A stretch of DNA of 64,000 nt, from NCBI GenBank assembly GCA_028564925.1, contig CM053026.1, positions 594,129,161 through 594,193,160 of the forward strand, written 5' to 3'. The translations under genes were made by a program, and so were the position numbers. Origin of the DNA: Lithobates sylvaticus. Its lineage: Eukaryota; Chordata; Amphibia; Anura; Ranidae. Shown here in pieces: positions 1-12,115 of the stretch. Each line of letters begins with the position of its first letter. Positions within the stretch are counted from its first letter, which is position 1. The notes beneath the pieces were generated by a model that was not told the DNA's origin, did no database searches, and worked only from the letters and a program-made list of their open reading frames with translations.

Positions 1-162
1 TGTTGTTATTTTGAGAGGACAGCAAATTTACACTGTTATACAAGCTGTACACTCACTACTTTACATTGTAGCAAAGTGTAATTTCTTCAGTGTTGTCACA
101 TGAAAAGATATAATAAAATATTTACAAAAATGTGAGGGGTGTACTCACTTTTGTGATATAGT
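1..162. mobile_element. Right end of a Tc1/mariner element, cut by the window edge
   Basis: This piece matches the right end of the Tc1-type element at 55119-56235 almost base for base. Shared words include the run after TTATTTTGAG, the GTGTTGTCAC block and the terminal GTGTACTCACTTTTGTGATA. It stops near 161-162, where that family ends next to a TA target site. No transposase sequence is present in the visible part. Confidence 0.8.
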
Positions 163-931
163 TAATAAATCATGTCTGTAGTAATCAGTAAATTGTTTAT
201 TGCATTAAGTTACCATCTTCCCTCTCAGCTTCGTGCACAATATAGAGAAGAATTCTTTTTCTGTCCCTTCTGGCCACTATAACCTGTTCAGAACATTTAT
301 CTACATTTTTAATAAGTTAATCTATTGCATCACTGTATTAGTAGGAATCACCCTCCTGGTGGCAGCCATCTGCTTCTAGCTCTGTGGAGAGAGGCCACGT
401 TATTAACAACATTTATCACTTGCCTTGCAACTCTCAATCAAAGACGATTCATATAATTCTCCTTTGTGTGTTACCTGACAACCAGGCAAAGACTATTAAT
501 ATGTTCATTAATGTAATACAAGTTATAACTTTTTAGACTCTTTAAGATCCCAGACTGGTAATAGATTATGGAAAAGCATGTGGAAACTTGGGCTAAAAAT
601 TGAAATGTGAGATTCCCATCCTTTTAATCACTTCCATGTACTTCTATTATCCTGAATGTACGTAGAAAAACACAACACGTGTTTATGGATATGATTGTAT
701 GCATGTTTCCATATATTGGGGAAAATAAGTTTTGCTTGCGGACCTGTACCAGTCCACCACAAGTGAGTGAATCCAGAAATCAGACAGGAAATCTACTCTA
801 TTAAAGTTAGTGCAGACTGCTGGGAACCCTGTTTGGAAATATGGGAGCAAAAGGTAAGGCACCTAGAGCAATACCTAAATGGAAATAAGACTTGTTGCAT
901 TAAAGCACTCCTGTCACTAAGTTGTGCAGAC
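163..931. other. Intronic or upstream DNA without a recognised feature
   Basis: I see only short unconvincing reading frames here. This is inferred to be intron upstream of the first FHIP1A exon in the window. Confidence 0.5.
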
Positions 932-1116
932 CAGTATTTCTCAAGTCCAGTCCTCAAGGCGCCCAAACAGGTCATGTTTTCAGGATTTCCCTCAGAAGAA
1001 ACAGCTGTGGTAATTACTAAGGTAGTGAAACTGATCAAATCACCTGTGCAAAATAATGGAAAGCCTGAAAACATGACCTGTTGGGGCGCCTTGGGGACTG
1101 GAGTTGAGAAACACTG
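932..1116. mobile_element. Short hAT-type MITE
   Basis: The ends are inverted: CAGTATTTCTCAAGTCCAGT on the left and the reverse of CAGTGTTTCTCAACTCCAGT on the right. Flanking 8-mers gtgcagac (924-931) and gtccagac (1117-1124) differ at one position and fit a hAT target duplication. Related copies lie at 37213-37743 and 46002-46185, and loose ends near 10931-10986 and 12851-12917. It has no coding capacity. Confidence 0.8.
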
Positions 1117-1450
1117 GTCCAGACTGAGCATATGAAGCAAAAAAGCAAGTAGGGATTACTTTCCATGAAAACATGATATGACCATAGGTGTGCACAGGAG
1201 GTGTGCCAGGTGCTAGACCCTCCACACAGCCCATCCAGGCACAGACTCTCCCTGCATACCCCCTGTGAGTTGAACCGGTCACTATGTTTTATATGTACAC
1301 CTAAAATAACCATTTTACACTATTGGATGCTTGGTGAATTTTCTCCTTCCCCTCTTCTTTTCCAGTGTGGGTACCCTGACCCCTGAGAAGGCTGCCTGTT
1401 TCCAACAGATACCACAGACATTTCCCATTGACTTTTTGTCTTGCATTCTA

Positions 1451-1616
1451 ATGCCTTGTACACACGGTCAGACATTCCGACCACAAAATCCGTCAGATTC
1501 CGTCGGAAATTCCGATGAAAAAAGCCCGCTAGAGCCCACACATGATTGGATTTTCCGACAACATAGTCCGATCTGACTTTTTCCATCGAAAATATCCGAC
1601 CGTGTGTATGGGGCAT
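1451..1616. mobile_element. Foldback MITE with ACACACGGTC termini
   Basis: ATGCCTTGTACACACGGTC at the left is inverted at the right end (GACCGTGTGTATGGGGCAT), next to TA on both sides. The inside is rich in short TCCGAC/GTCGGA inversions, so the whole unit can fold back. The superfamily is not certain. Confidence 0.65.
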
Positions 1617-1639
1617 TATTCAGACGGAGTATTTAGAGA

Positions 1640-1830
1640 CACACACATATATATAGACACTCCAAAGACATGCTGGTAGATTAATTGGCTTCTGACTAAA
1701 TTGACCCTAGTATATGAATGTTAGGTTAGATTGTAAGCTCCTTGAGGGTAGGGACCGATGTGAATGTACAATGTATATGTAAAGGGCTGCGTAAATTGAT
1801 GGCGCTATATAAGTACCTTAAATAATATAT
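1640..1830 (+). repeat. 5'-truncated SINE with L2-type tail
   Basis: It contains the block CATGCTGGTAGATTAATTGG, then TTGTAAGCTCCTTGAGGG and the tail GGCGCTATATAAGTACCTTA. The same blocks in the same order occur at 7765-8012, 42525-42826 and, inverted, 37263-37600. The tRNA-like head is missing here. Confidence 0.8.
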
Positions 1831-1980
1831 AATTTTCTTTATATATAGATGCACACAGGTACATAAGCTCAATTGTATTGTATATTTTAATTTTTTACAT
1901 TTATTCTCACTTTTATCTTTTCTCATTTAAACCAGTTAAGCTAGGGCAGCGATAAGAATTTCTGTATGTTTGTTCTTTGG

Positions 1981-2334
1981 TGAGCCAGGTGTGCCCTGGC
2001 ACAACCTAATCACTATGTTGGGTGCCGATTCCCCCCTTCTTGTTGGCCACCCTGCCCCACAGTGCTCCTGGCTTCCCTCCTCTTCCCCGTTAGAGAGCAC
2101 AGGAAGGGGCTAGTAAATATGTAATTTACTGGCCCCTTCCTTTTCTAAATGAACACACTTGCTCACTGTGTCCATGTAGAACTGAGGCTTACTAAACTGT
2201 GTTTAGTATGCTTCAGTTTGTGAATGAACAGGTAGCCGCTCAGCACAGAGCACTTCCCATTCATCCACTGTCCACATGTGTGTTTGAGCTTTGGGGTGCA
2301 CACCCTAATGCAATAGGCTGCGCACACCTATGGA
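1981..2334. repeat. Probable old interspersed repeat with GGTGTGCGCAGCC-type end
   Basis: The left edge CAGGTGTGCCCTGGCAC and the right edge GGCTGCGCACACCTATGG are roughly inverted. A related word (CATAGGTGTGCACAGG) occurs at about 1183. I cannot define a target duplication. Confidence 0.35.
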
Positions 2335-2711
2335 TATGACAATTGGTAGATCTAGATATAAGGACAACTGAAATGATATGCAAACCTCAATTTTTCCTTT
2401 AAAGTTGTTATTTGTCCTGCCCCGCTCAAACCTCTTAAGTCTTTGTATTGGTTCTTTAATATGATGGGCAGACTCAATGACCAGTAGGGGGCCTCGAAAG
2501 GTAGAAAGGTACAGGCTCAAGCTCCATTTCACAGAAAAATAAAAATTTTACTGAGGGTAACCCCTGAATATGTATTTTTATCATACACTCAGAATTCATT
2601 GTCCAAGTGTTACAGGTTTACCTAAAGGTTTTTTTTTTTTTTTTTCTGAAGGCTTTATTGAGAAATAATTTGAAATAAAACTACGTCTGACTAAACATGC
2701 TTAACATTTAA

Positions 2712-3824
2712 CCACTTAAGCCCCACCTCCTGTACATATACGTCGGCATTTTGAAGAGTGATATCTCGAAAACGGCAGCAGCTGCTGCCACAACCGAGAT
2801 ATCCATCTTTACAGGAGGCGGTTCTGTTTACGATAATGGTGGTCTCTGCGGCGGGTTCCCCGCAAGATCACGGTTATCTGCGGCGGGAGAGGTGCCACCC
2901 CCCCTCCCGCCGCTCTCCCGTACCTTCTGCCACTTACCGGAGCCGTCGGTAGCGGCGGAGGCGATTGGGTCCTGCACTATGCTGGGTATGGAGACGAGTG
3001 AGGCTAAGATGGCCCCCACTCGTCTCTATACCATAGGAGGGTGGAAGCGACGTCAAAACATCACTTCCGCCCATACGTCTTAAAGGAACATTTTTTTCAA
3101 TGTCATTTTTTCAAATTACATTTTTTTTTATTGCATTTAAGTCCAAATATGAGATCTGAGGACTTTTTGACCCCAGATCTCATACTTAAGAGGACCTGTC
3201 ATGTTTTTTTCTATTACAAGGAATGTTTACATTTCTTCTAATAGGAATAAAAGTGATCCATTTTTTTTTTAAACAGTAAAATAAATAAGAAAAAAATGTA
3301 TTTTTTTAAAACACCCCGTCCCGACAAGCTCGCATATGAAAACGGTAGTCAAACCACACACGTGAGGTATCGCCGCGATCGGTAGAGCAAGAACAATAAT
3401 TCTAGCCATAGACCTCCTCTGTAACTCAAAAGATGCAACCTGTAGAATTTTTTAAATGTCGCTTATGGAGATTTTTGAGGGTAAAATTTTGACGCCATTC
3501 CACGAGCGGGCGCAATTTTGAAGCATGACATGTTGTGTATCAATTTACTTGGCGGAATATTATCTTTCACAATATAAAAAAAATTGGCTAATTTTACTGT
3601 TGTCTTATTTTTTTATTTAAAAAAGTGATTTTTTTTTGTGTTTGTAAGACCGCTGCGCAAATACGGTGTGAAAAAAAGTATTGCAATGACCGCCATTTTA
3701 TTCTCTATGGTGTTGGAAAAAAACAATATATAATGTTTGGGGGTTCTAAGTAATTTTCTAGCAAAAAAAAATGTTTTAAACATGTAAACACCGAGTCTGA
3801 AAAACAGGCTTGGTCCTTAAGTGG
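2712..3824. mobile_element. TTAA-flanked non-autonomous DNA transposon, about 1.1 kb
   Basis: TTAA at 2708-2711 and 3825-3828 flanks inverted ends: CCACTTAAG at the left, CTTAAGTGG at the right. TTAA target duplications are typical of piggyBac and Kolobok elements; which of the two applies is not decidable here. The left part is GC-rich and the right part is AT-rich with several homopolymer runs. There is no credible transposase frame. Confidence 0.75.
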
Positions 3825-3828
3825 TTAA

Positions 3829-4729
3829 AGATGAAATTTTGTGTAATTTTTTGGGGATGCATCACTATACACATTTATTATATGTAATGCTGTGTATCCC
3901 ATTACCTGCAGTACCTTTGCAAACAAATCTTACAGTAGCAATAGTTAGTTGAGGAATTTTAGAAGTTTTTTCAAATAAGAAATCCCTGTAGCTTTGAGCT
4001 GCTTTAAGCCAAGGATCAAGCCGCCTGCATGTAGCGGTCCTGACAGTTTATTCCCATTGTGCTTTCTTTAATAAAACAGCTAGCTGTACAATGCTTTGAG
4101 ATTGCGTCTCAGGGAAATCCTAGTGCTAACACCTTAAAATGAAGTAATCATATACTTCATAAGGGTCATAGAGAGATCAGCTGGTTAAGTAGCAATCTTT
4201 TTACAAAGCCAAACCCAAACTGTTTGACATGATTGATAGTATTGTAACACCAATAAGTGCTCAAATACTCAGGGATCAAACATATCGAATACAGCATATA
4301 AAGAGCCACATGCTAGTCAGACTAAAAGATCCAACCCATATTCCATCAAAAATTGATCTGTCATACTCAGAAATATAACGTGTTTCACTTAAAGTGCACC
4401 TGTTTATAGTTTATGGACATTAAACATTTTTTTTAATTTTTTTTTTACATATTCTTAACAAGTACAAAAGAACTTTTAAACAAGCCATCCTTGACTTCTC
4501 TAGTTGCATGTAGCATGAAGTAGTTTATCCTAAAAGATGACAACAGTGACTAGAGTTGGGTTTCATCTGGTTTCTAGCAGTTTACAGCACCATATGTTTA
4601 CATTAGAGGTCTGCCAGGCTGCCAAGATTCTGCCCTACCATTAAAAAAATTATGACAGAAGTGATTCCAGTGCCTCTGCTGTAAATTTAGACGAAAGACC
4701 CTGCATTGTGTGTGATGATATTGGAAAGT
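3829..4729. other. Intronic DNA without a recognised feature
   Basis: AT-rich single-copy-looking sequence between two TTAA elements. I see no coding or repeat signal. Confidence 0.5.
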
Positions 4730-4733
4730 TTAA

Positions 4734-5954
4734 CCACTTGCCGACCGGCCATAGCCGAATGAAGGCTACAGCGCGGTTGGCTAATTCTGGGGGGGGTGGG
4801 AGCCCAATAACGTCCTCCCAGAATCGTGCCTCTCATGCGCCCCCTGGGGCACGCACCTGAGAATGTGTCCATGACTGTTGGATCCTCTGGACACGGCACA
4901 TCATGGAACTGGGTAAAGGGCCAATAACAGCAGCCCTTTACCTCGTCATCGCTCCATCCAATGATGGAGCGATCTTTTGTCAACAAACCGGAGCATGTCC
5001 AGTTTAGCTCCTCCCCTCTCCTCACAACGATCGGTACAGTGTGTGAGGAGTGGAGGGAGCCGGTGCAGCAGTGCTTGTGGGCTGGATCTGAAGTGCCCAC
5101 AGCACTGATCTGTGCCCAGCCGTGCCTCATATATGCCTATCCATGCTCATACATGCCCATCCATGGCTCGTTAATGCCTCATCCATGCCCACCCATGACT
5201 CGTCCATTTTCATGTGGCCAGGGTGTGTAAAAGTCTCACGCATGTGGCATGCTTGGGAAGAGTAGTAGAATGTGTTTTGGGGTGTAGTTGCAAGTATGCA
5301 TATGCTGTGTGTGAGAAATAACCTGTTAATATTACAATTTTGCAAAATAATTTTTATTTATTTTTTATTAAATCTTAATTTTGCAATGAATTGTGGGAAA
5401 AAATTACAACTTCAAAAAACTCACCATGCCTCTTACTAAATACCTTAGAATGTCTGCTTTCCAAAAAGGGGTAATTTGGGGGATATTTGTACTTTCCTGG
5501 CTTATTAGTGTCTCGTGAAATGAGATACGCCGTCAGTACATCAGGTGTGATCTATTTTCAGTGATTGGCACCATAGCTTGTAGACTCTATAACTTTCACA
5601 AAGACCAAATGACATACACTGATTTTGGTTATTTTTACCAAAGATATGTAGCAGTATAAATTGTGGCCAAACTTTATGAAGAAAAATTACTAATTTGCAA
5701 ACAGAAATGAAAAATGTATTTTTTTTTTACAAAATTTTCCATCTTTTTTCATTTATAGCGCAAAAAAAAAAACAACCCAGTTGTGATTAAATACCACCAA
5801 AAGAAAGCTCTATTTGTGTGGAAAAAAAAGGACAACAATTTCATATGGGTACAGTGCTGTATGATTGCGTAATTGTCATTCAAAATGTGAGAGCATTGAA
5901 AGCTAAAAATTGGTCTGGTTAGGAAGGGGGTTTAAGAGCCCAGTGGACAAGTGG
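4734..5954. mobile_element. TTAA-flanked non-autonomous DNA transposon, about 1.2 kb
   Basis: TTAA at 4730-4733 and 5955-5958 flanks CCACTTGCCGAC at the left and GGACAAGTGG at the right. The GC-rich left half and A/T-rich right half repeat the layout of the copies at 2712, 43858 and 62197, but the internal sequence differs from them. A short degenerate ATGCC(C)ATCCATG-type repeat lies near 5136-5205. Confidence 0.75.
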
Positions 5955-6239
5955 TTAAATATGATAAAATTCACAATATAAAGAAGTTATTCAAGAATTA
6001 AACTTGCCCAAAAATGTTACTGTCAGTAAAGATAGCTTTTGTGGACAATGGCTGTCATGTGAACTACATGAGACCCAGTTGTGCTACAATCTTGTGGCAA
6101 ATTGTAGCAAAAGAGGTCAGAAGACTGGAGTTGCCGAGATCCACAGAGTTGGACATTTCTTACCATTTCTATCGCACTTAATTAGGGAGAGATAACACAA
6201 ATGTAGTCATACAGTATATTTTTATGGACCAAGGTCTAG

Positions 6240-6985
6240 GTTTGTTTAGAGTACTCCCCCTTCCATCAGGCTCCCCGGTCACCCCTTTTGCTTCAGGATT
6301 CCTAGAGCCTCCCCCTAACATCAGGAATCCAAGAGTCACCCCTCTTGCATCAGGGTTCCCAGAGCCCCCTTAACATCAGGGTTACCATAGTCAACCCCCT
6401 TTACATCAGGGCCCCCAGAGTCACCCCCTTACATCAAGGTCCACTGGGCTACACCCCTTAAATCAGGGTCCCCATAGCCACCCTTATTTATATCAGAATT
6501 CCATGACTCCCCCATCACCTTACATCAGGGTCCACATAGTCTCTCCTTTTAAATCAGGGTCCCAGAGACCCCTCCTTACATCAGGGTCTCCAAAGTCATC
6601 CCCTCTTACAACAGGGTTCCCAGACCCCCCACCTTACATCAAGGTCCCCAGAGTCAGTCCCTTTACATCAGGGTGTCCAGAGTCCCCTTGCTTACATGAG
6701 GGTCCCCAGAGATACCCTCCCTTACACCAGGGTTCCCAGAGCTACCCCCCTTACATCAGGGTCCCAAAAGTCACCCTTTTTGCATCAGGGTTCCCTTTGC
6801 CCCCCCTAACATCAGGGTCCCCAGAGTTACCCCCTTTACATCAGAGTCCCCAGAGTCACTCTCCTGGACATCATGGTCATCGGAAATCCCCCTCCTTATA
6901 TCAGGGTCTCCAGAGCTTCCCTCCTTACATTAGGATTCCCAGAGCCCCCCTCCTTACATCAGGGTCCCCGGAGTCACCCCCCAGC
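6240..6985. repeat. Degenerate minisatellite, unit about 25-28 bp
   Basis: About 25-28 diverged units follow the pattern CCCCCTTACATCAGGG-TCCCCAGAGTCA. Reading frames through it (6503-6991) only translate the repeat into Pro/Ser-rich peptide and are not genes. Sequence just after it (about 7052-7119, TCTAGGGGGG-type on the minus strand) looks like a hAT end, so the array may once have lain inside an element; I could not find the partner end. Confidence 0.85.
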
Positions 6986-7189
6986 AACTAACCACAGTTG
7001 TTTATTGTGTACACATATCGATGCAGCTGACAGAGTGGAAACACAGGATGTACCTTGGCTTTAGGGGGTGGCGGAGCGCACCCCACCACAACCCCAGTAC
7101 CCCCCTAGATCCGGCCATGATTGTGCCTTACATTTGCTATGTATATATTGAGTTGTTGCCTTTTTATTTTGCTCTTTCTGACAATGTTA

Positions 7190-7470
7190 GGCTGGCCATA
7201 CATTATAAACTTTTCTTTCCTTCAACCAAGGGTTGAAGTAAAGAAAATCGCTCAATTACCCCATTAACACTGTCAGTGTTGATGGAGGAATCCCTCCAAC
7301 TGCGTATGGTTTCCCCTGCGTCTGAATACAGTAATCACTGCTATCAGCTATAGCCGGTCGCTGCAATCATATGAAAAAGACACAACAGGCTGGTTGTACG
7401 GAAGTTGATTGATAGAAACCAGCCTGCCTGTAGATGGATTGAAATCTCGATCTGTCTATGGACAGCTTTA
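7190..7470. mobile_element. MITE with GGCTGGCCATAC-type ends
   Basis: The left edge TTAGGCTGGCCATACAT and the right edge GTCTATGGACAGCTTTAG are imperfect inverses. The inside holds short inversions such as CTTCAACC/GGTTGAAG. The flanking TTA/TAG trinucleotides suggest a Harbinger-like target site, but this is weak. Confidence 0.5.
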
Positions 7471-7764
7471 GTGGCTTGGCTGTTACGCTGACTTACGGAT
7501 CCAATATGTTTTGAGCCATTAATCTGGAACAAGTATATCGATCAGGGAAGACAGAAAAAAACAATCCTTATTACCATACATTTTTCTGGTCATAGGCTCG
7601 AATTTTCAAAGATTAAAGTATCAGCATGACAGCCAGGCAACTGTGTTTTTTAAGGGAAGGTCAGCATGTCTCTCTCATGACAGGTTTTCTTTTCCTTATG
7701 AGCAAACTGGTGTATTTCAGGTGATCTCTTTTGGATTAATATTGCAATAATACCAAACATGACA

Positions 7765-8012
7765 CTACCTGCCTGGAGTTTGCATGTTCTCCCTGTGCCT
7801 GCGTGAGTTTTCGCCAGGTACTCCGTTTTCCTCCCACACTCAGACATGCTGGTAGGTTAATTGGATTCTGTCTAAATTGGCCCTAGTATGTGTATGAATG
7901 AATGTGAGTTAGGGACTATAGATTGTAAGCTCCTTGTGGGCAGGGACTGATGTGAATGCATATATATGTAAAGTGCTGCGCAAATTGATGGTGCTATAAA
8001 GTATTGTAAATA
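7765..8012 (+). repeat. SINE copy lacking the tRNA-like head
   Basis: It starts inside the SINE body at GACACTACCTGCCTGGAG and runs through GCATGTTCTCCCTGTGCCTG to the tail AAAGTGCTGCGCAAATTG. It is more diverged than the copy at 42525-42826. Confidence 0.8.
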
Positions 8013-8394
8013 ATAACTTTTGCTGTGACTGTGCTGTTTAAAATAAATTTATATGCTTACTGTACAATATTTCCATTAGTATATTGCATAAACAATGTTT
8101 GTAGATTTCCCTTTAGCGGTCTTCTCTGCGTCAAACAATTACTTAGTTTCTCTGATCAGCCATTGCATGGATATAAGCCAAGATAGAAATGCATTGTTTT
8201 TAATCAGTCAGACCTGGCTAGTAGACAATCACTGGCAAAAAAGCACAGCCATTGTGCAGCACTACTAGGCAGAAAGCACATATACCTGGCCCAATATGCA
8301 TACTTAATACATATGATTTACATTGAGCTGATCATGTTCTCAAGTATTATTCCCTCTTGTACACATTTTGTGGCCTGCAACATGATGGACATAT

Positions 8395-9385
8395 ATTATT
8401 ATTTATTATTATTATTACAGGATTTATATAGTGCCGACAGTTTGCGCAGCGCTTTACAACATTAGAGCAGACAGTACAATTACAATACAATTCAATACAG
8501 GGGGAATCAGAGAGCCCTGCTCATTAGAGCTTACAATCTAGGAGGGAGGGTCAAATATACAAAAGGGTAATAGCTGTGGGGGATGAGCTAATGGACAAAA
8601 TAGTGCAGTTGTTAGATGGAGGCAGGATAGGCTTCTCTGAAGAGGAAAGTTTTCAGGGATCGCCTAAAAGTGGATACATTTGGAGACAGTCTGACAGATT
8701 GGGGTAGGGAATTCCAGAGGATGGGCGAGGCTCAGGAGAAGTCCTGGAGGAGGACATGGGAGGAGGTGATGAGGGAGCTAGAGAGCAGGAGGTCTTGGGA
8801 GGAACGAAGAGGGCGACTAGGTTGGTATTTTGTAGTACTTCATTTTCCCATTGCACACGTTCCTGGAAACGCTCTCGGATTTGGGTGCTGAAGCAACAAC
8901 CAGCTGGATACTGGTTCAAGTCACAATGAAGATATTTGCCAGCACACCATGGAGCGGCACAAATAGCGCCCAAAAGGGTGATTTATTGCATGATCACAAC
9001 ACAAGGATAGTGCAACGTTTCGGAGCCACTCAGGGCCCGTCAAAAAAACAAGCTTTTTGTACTTTTTTTTTGCCTCTTTTCCTCTTTCTGATTGGTTGAT
9101 GGCTCTTTAAATATTTTTCACTGTCAATCCTCACATATCACATGCCTGACGAAGGGGCCCTGCATGGCTCCGAAACGTTGCACTATCCTTGTGTTGTGAT
9201 CAGGCAATAAATCACCCTTTAGGTTGGTATTTTGAGACGTAGTGATGTAGCTGGGGGCAGAGTTGTGGATGGCCTTGTAACTTATTGTTAGTATTTTGAA
9301 TTTAATTTGTTAAGCAAGTGGCAGCCAATGGAGGGATTGGCAGAGATGGGTAGCAGATTCTGAGCAGTTTGTAAGGTGGATGAGC
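8395..9385 (-). mobile_element. L2-tailed interspersed repeat, minus strand, split by a foldback insertion
   Basis: Read on the minus strand, the 3' end at 8395-8460 is GTAAAGCGCTGCGCAAA followed by a CTATATAA motif and a TAATAATAA run. This is the same kind of tail as the SINE copies carry. The body (8461-8832 and 9221-9385) is interrupted at 8833-9220 with a 14-bp duplication. I could not find a reverse transcriptase frame, so it may be the 3' untranslated part of an L2-like LINE or a long SINE. Confidence 0.55.
8833..9220. mobile_element. Foldback insertion, probable Penelope-like element terminal piece
   Basis: It is flanked by a perfect 14-bp duplication AGGTTGGTATTTTG (8819-8832 and 9221-9234). 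Arms 8973-9041 and 9148-9220 are inverted copies of each other. The right arm holds CTGACGA (9146-9152) and GAAAC (9172-9176) bracketing a strand that can pair with itself, as in hammerhead ribozymes, and ends in AATAAATCACCC. Penelope-like elements are known to carry hammerhead motifs in their terminal repeats; assignment to that class is inference. Confidence 0.6.
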
Positions 9386-9418
9386 CTGGCAGCAGTATTC
9401 ATGAACATATACACTTGT

Positions 9419-9420
9419 TC

Positions 9421-9455
<35 letters not shown>

Positions 9456-9510
9456 ATATTGTTCATATATATATATCTATATTTATATATATATCCACCC
9501 CCCCCCCCCG
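9419..9510. repeat. (TA)n microsatellite followed by a poly-C tract
   Basis: Interrupted TA dinucleotides run from 9421 to about 9496, followed by a run of ten or more C from 9497. The reading frame over it is an artefact of the repeat. Confidence 0.95.
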
Positions 9511-10930
9511 TGCTATCCTGGGTATGGGGAAACACATAACGCTCCCCTTGCCCTGATCAAAATGCAGAGCTCATAGACCTGGAGAGGGGCCATTCAGGCC
9601 GAGCCCTGGGAATGGGTAGAGCCAAGTGTAAATTTGCAGAGGGGTCAGGATGCTAAGGTAGGAGACTTCACTTTATTTCCAGCTTACTACTTTGGCTTCA
9701 GTTTAATGCAGTATCTGTCACTTATTCTATGTATATAGATAAATGACAGCACTCAAAGCTGTGTTCTATTCTTGATTCTTGGGGATCAGTTGTCTAGAAT
9801 TCCTATAATCTCTGTGCACATTGCAGCATATATACAGTTATCTGTCTGTGTTTCAAATTTGGCATTTAACTTCATAGAAACACTCAAAATTGACACTTCA
9901 CGTATTTTATCATGCTTGCCTACACTGGCCCATAGATAAAAATAACACACGCTAATGATGCACTACAGCTAGTGCAGGCTGTATTCATATAAAATCAGAT
10001 ATGTTGAATGTCATGATGAACACATGGCTCGCATAAAGTGTTGCAGGTTGTTGATGTGAGCAAGTCGCTCCAAGGACATTCAGCTGTGACATTTGCTGTG
10101 ACATGCACTAGCTATTCGCATATCTTTATTTAATGATAACACAACTATTTCTAGCATTCAGAATTCTAGAATAAGTATCATAGATCCTGGATGAACAGCT
10201 TTCATGATGGCACTAAGGATAGTGACTATGACCATGTGCAGCTGGTTCATATAAAAACATAGCATATACTGTATATCCTACACAATATACTATGCATGCA
10301 ATACAAAAATTTCAACACAAAAATTAAAAACTTATCACACACCCAACAAATTTTTGCACAGATCACCAATGCCCTATAAACTTCATGTTGAACTTGAAAA
10401 ATCTCAGTCAAGTGCATTCTACTTTAAAAAAATATTGAAATACTATGCCCTAATATACAATGTATTTTTTTTTTTTTACATGTATTTACCACACAGGTGC
10501 CATCCAATACAATTTACAAAACCACAGTACGGCTGTTTAAGAGTCTTACTTTTTTCATTTAACAGTGTGCTTGTAAGTGTAAGTGCATGAAATGACACTA
10601 GGAAATAGAATCATTGTGTCATCTTGGGAAATAATTATACAGGTTTTGCTTGTATTTCCATAGCCAATCAGCTAGTACTCTGGGAGCTGTCATTCTCTGC
10701 TATTCTAATGAAAAAGTGCCCTTGACTTTGTCTGGTGCGTGTCTTTTATGTTATAAGTCACAAATACAATGATAAATTTGTTTCATCTAATACAATTTGG
10801 TACAATTACCAATGTATGTAAATGTTTCAAAAAAGGGTTTTCACAGTTTCACATCACATGAAGGTGAAATTCTAAATACAAATATTAAAAGTTAGTTTGA
10901 TTTGCTAATCCCTCTATGGCATTGTTTTCA
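9511..10930. other. Intronic DNA without a recognised feature
   Basis: No gene, terminal repeat or tandem array is evident. Near 10931-10986 a fragment (CCGAACAGGCCATGTTTTGG) resembles the left part of the hAT MITE family at 46002. Confidence 0.5.
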
Positions 10931-10986
10931 AAACCTCATTCCTCAGGTAACCCGAACAGGCCATGTTTTGGTAATTTCTCTTGGAT

Positions 10987-11434
10987 CAGTAATGGTCAAC
11001 TTTCTTGATATGGAGGGCATCAAGTGCGGCCCACCAAAGGGCTGCACATACAATTCAGTAATTTGTTTGTGTCAGACAGCAGACACACAATAGGATATAG
11101 TCAGAGACTGCAAACATGATAGAAGAGGTGGTCAGAGACTGTGGACTGGATACAAGAGATGGTCAGAGACTGCAGACATATGATAGAAGAGATTGTCAGG
11201 ACTGAGGACATGCTGCAGGAGATGAACAGAGACTAAACATGCTATAAGAGTTATTGAAGACTCGAGACATGCTTCAGAAGACATTTATACACTGAAGACA
11301 TATTATATGAGACTACTAGAAATTATTGCTATCACAGGGAAATAGGGAAACACAGATCTGTTTCTGCAAGGACTGCACAGAAAGTGCCAAAGGGCTGCAT
11401 GTGGCCTGTGGGCTGCACGTTGGGCACCAGGGCC
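10987..11434. mobile_element. Old hAT-like element with an internal minisatellite
   Basis: The left side (GTCAACTT...GTGCGGCCC, then AAAGGGCTGCAC) and the right side (CAAAGGGCTGCATGTGGCC, then GCACGTTGGGCACCAG) form loose inverted ends of the kind seen in hAT elements. Between them, 11096-11300 holds about six diverged units of 30-35 bp built on GTCAGAGACTG and ACATGATA-AAGAGAT. The target duplication is not clear. Confidence 0.55.
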
Positions 11435-11885
11435 TTACATACCGTAAAATAGCTGTCATAAATACCAAGCCATTGATTTAAAGCACGGGTCCTAAGTGCC
11501 AAAGAACAGGCACAGACAAGGGGCTATAAATGTACCTCAGGTTGAAAACAATATCTCAAAACCATAACAAACCCTATATAACTTTAAATCTATTCTTTTA
11601 ATGCATCATTAAAAATATGATTGTACAATTTACAGAATAGTAAAAAAAAAAACATTGAAGAAATCACAAACAGTTGTTTGTACTAATACAGATTCAACAG
11701 CGATGCATATATCAAAGCCCATAAATCAATGCATTTCAAACTGTCTCTACTAGATCAAGTGGCCGGATTGTGTCATTGATATGTATAAGTTTCATAGAAT
11801 TAGAAATGAAATGTCAACAAATATATAACCATTCTTCCTCTGATTCGTCCCATACAAATCAAGAAAGGAAACAGACAGGTGAGCC
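11435..11885. other. Intronic DNA without a recognised feature
   Basis: AT-rich sequence. I see no repeat ends or coding signal. Confidence 0.45.
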
Positions 11886-12115
11886 ACCTGTTGAAATGGG
11901 CCAAATGGCCTATGGAGGGGTGCCTTGGGATTCCAGCAGATGTCCTGGGTACCAAAACAATCAGAAATGACCAGTGGGTCAAATAACACCATAACTACCT
12001 CAAAGAATGGTGTAAAGTAAATGGACGTGACCTGACACACAATATGAAACACATGGTGGCCTCCATCCCTAATTTAGTAGATAGAAGGGAGGGATTTGTG
12101 TGGGACTTTAAATGA
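11886..12115 (+). other. Decayed coding-like stretch of unknown origin
   Basis: One forward frame reads like diverged protein, with stretches such as LLKWAKWPMEGCLGIPADVL, NYLKEWCKVNGRDLTHNMKH and DRREGFVWDFK. The frame is interrupted. I do not recognise the family; it could be a relic of a transposable element or a processed gene. The last 57 bp recur inverted at 12724-12781. Confidence 0.35.

Noticed and set aside
2751-3083. 110-codon open frame
   Set aside because: It lies inside a TTAA-flanked element in its GC-rich part and has no recognisable domain.
4687-5130. 147-codon minus-strand frame
   Set aside because: It falls in the GC-rich half of a TTAA element and shows no protein family signal.
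6503-6991. 162-codon Pro/Ser-rich open frame
   Set aside because: It is a translation of a degenerate 25-28-bp minisatellite, with no other protein feature.
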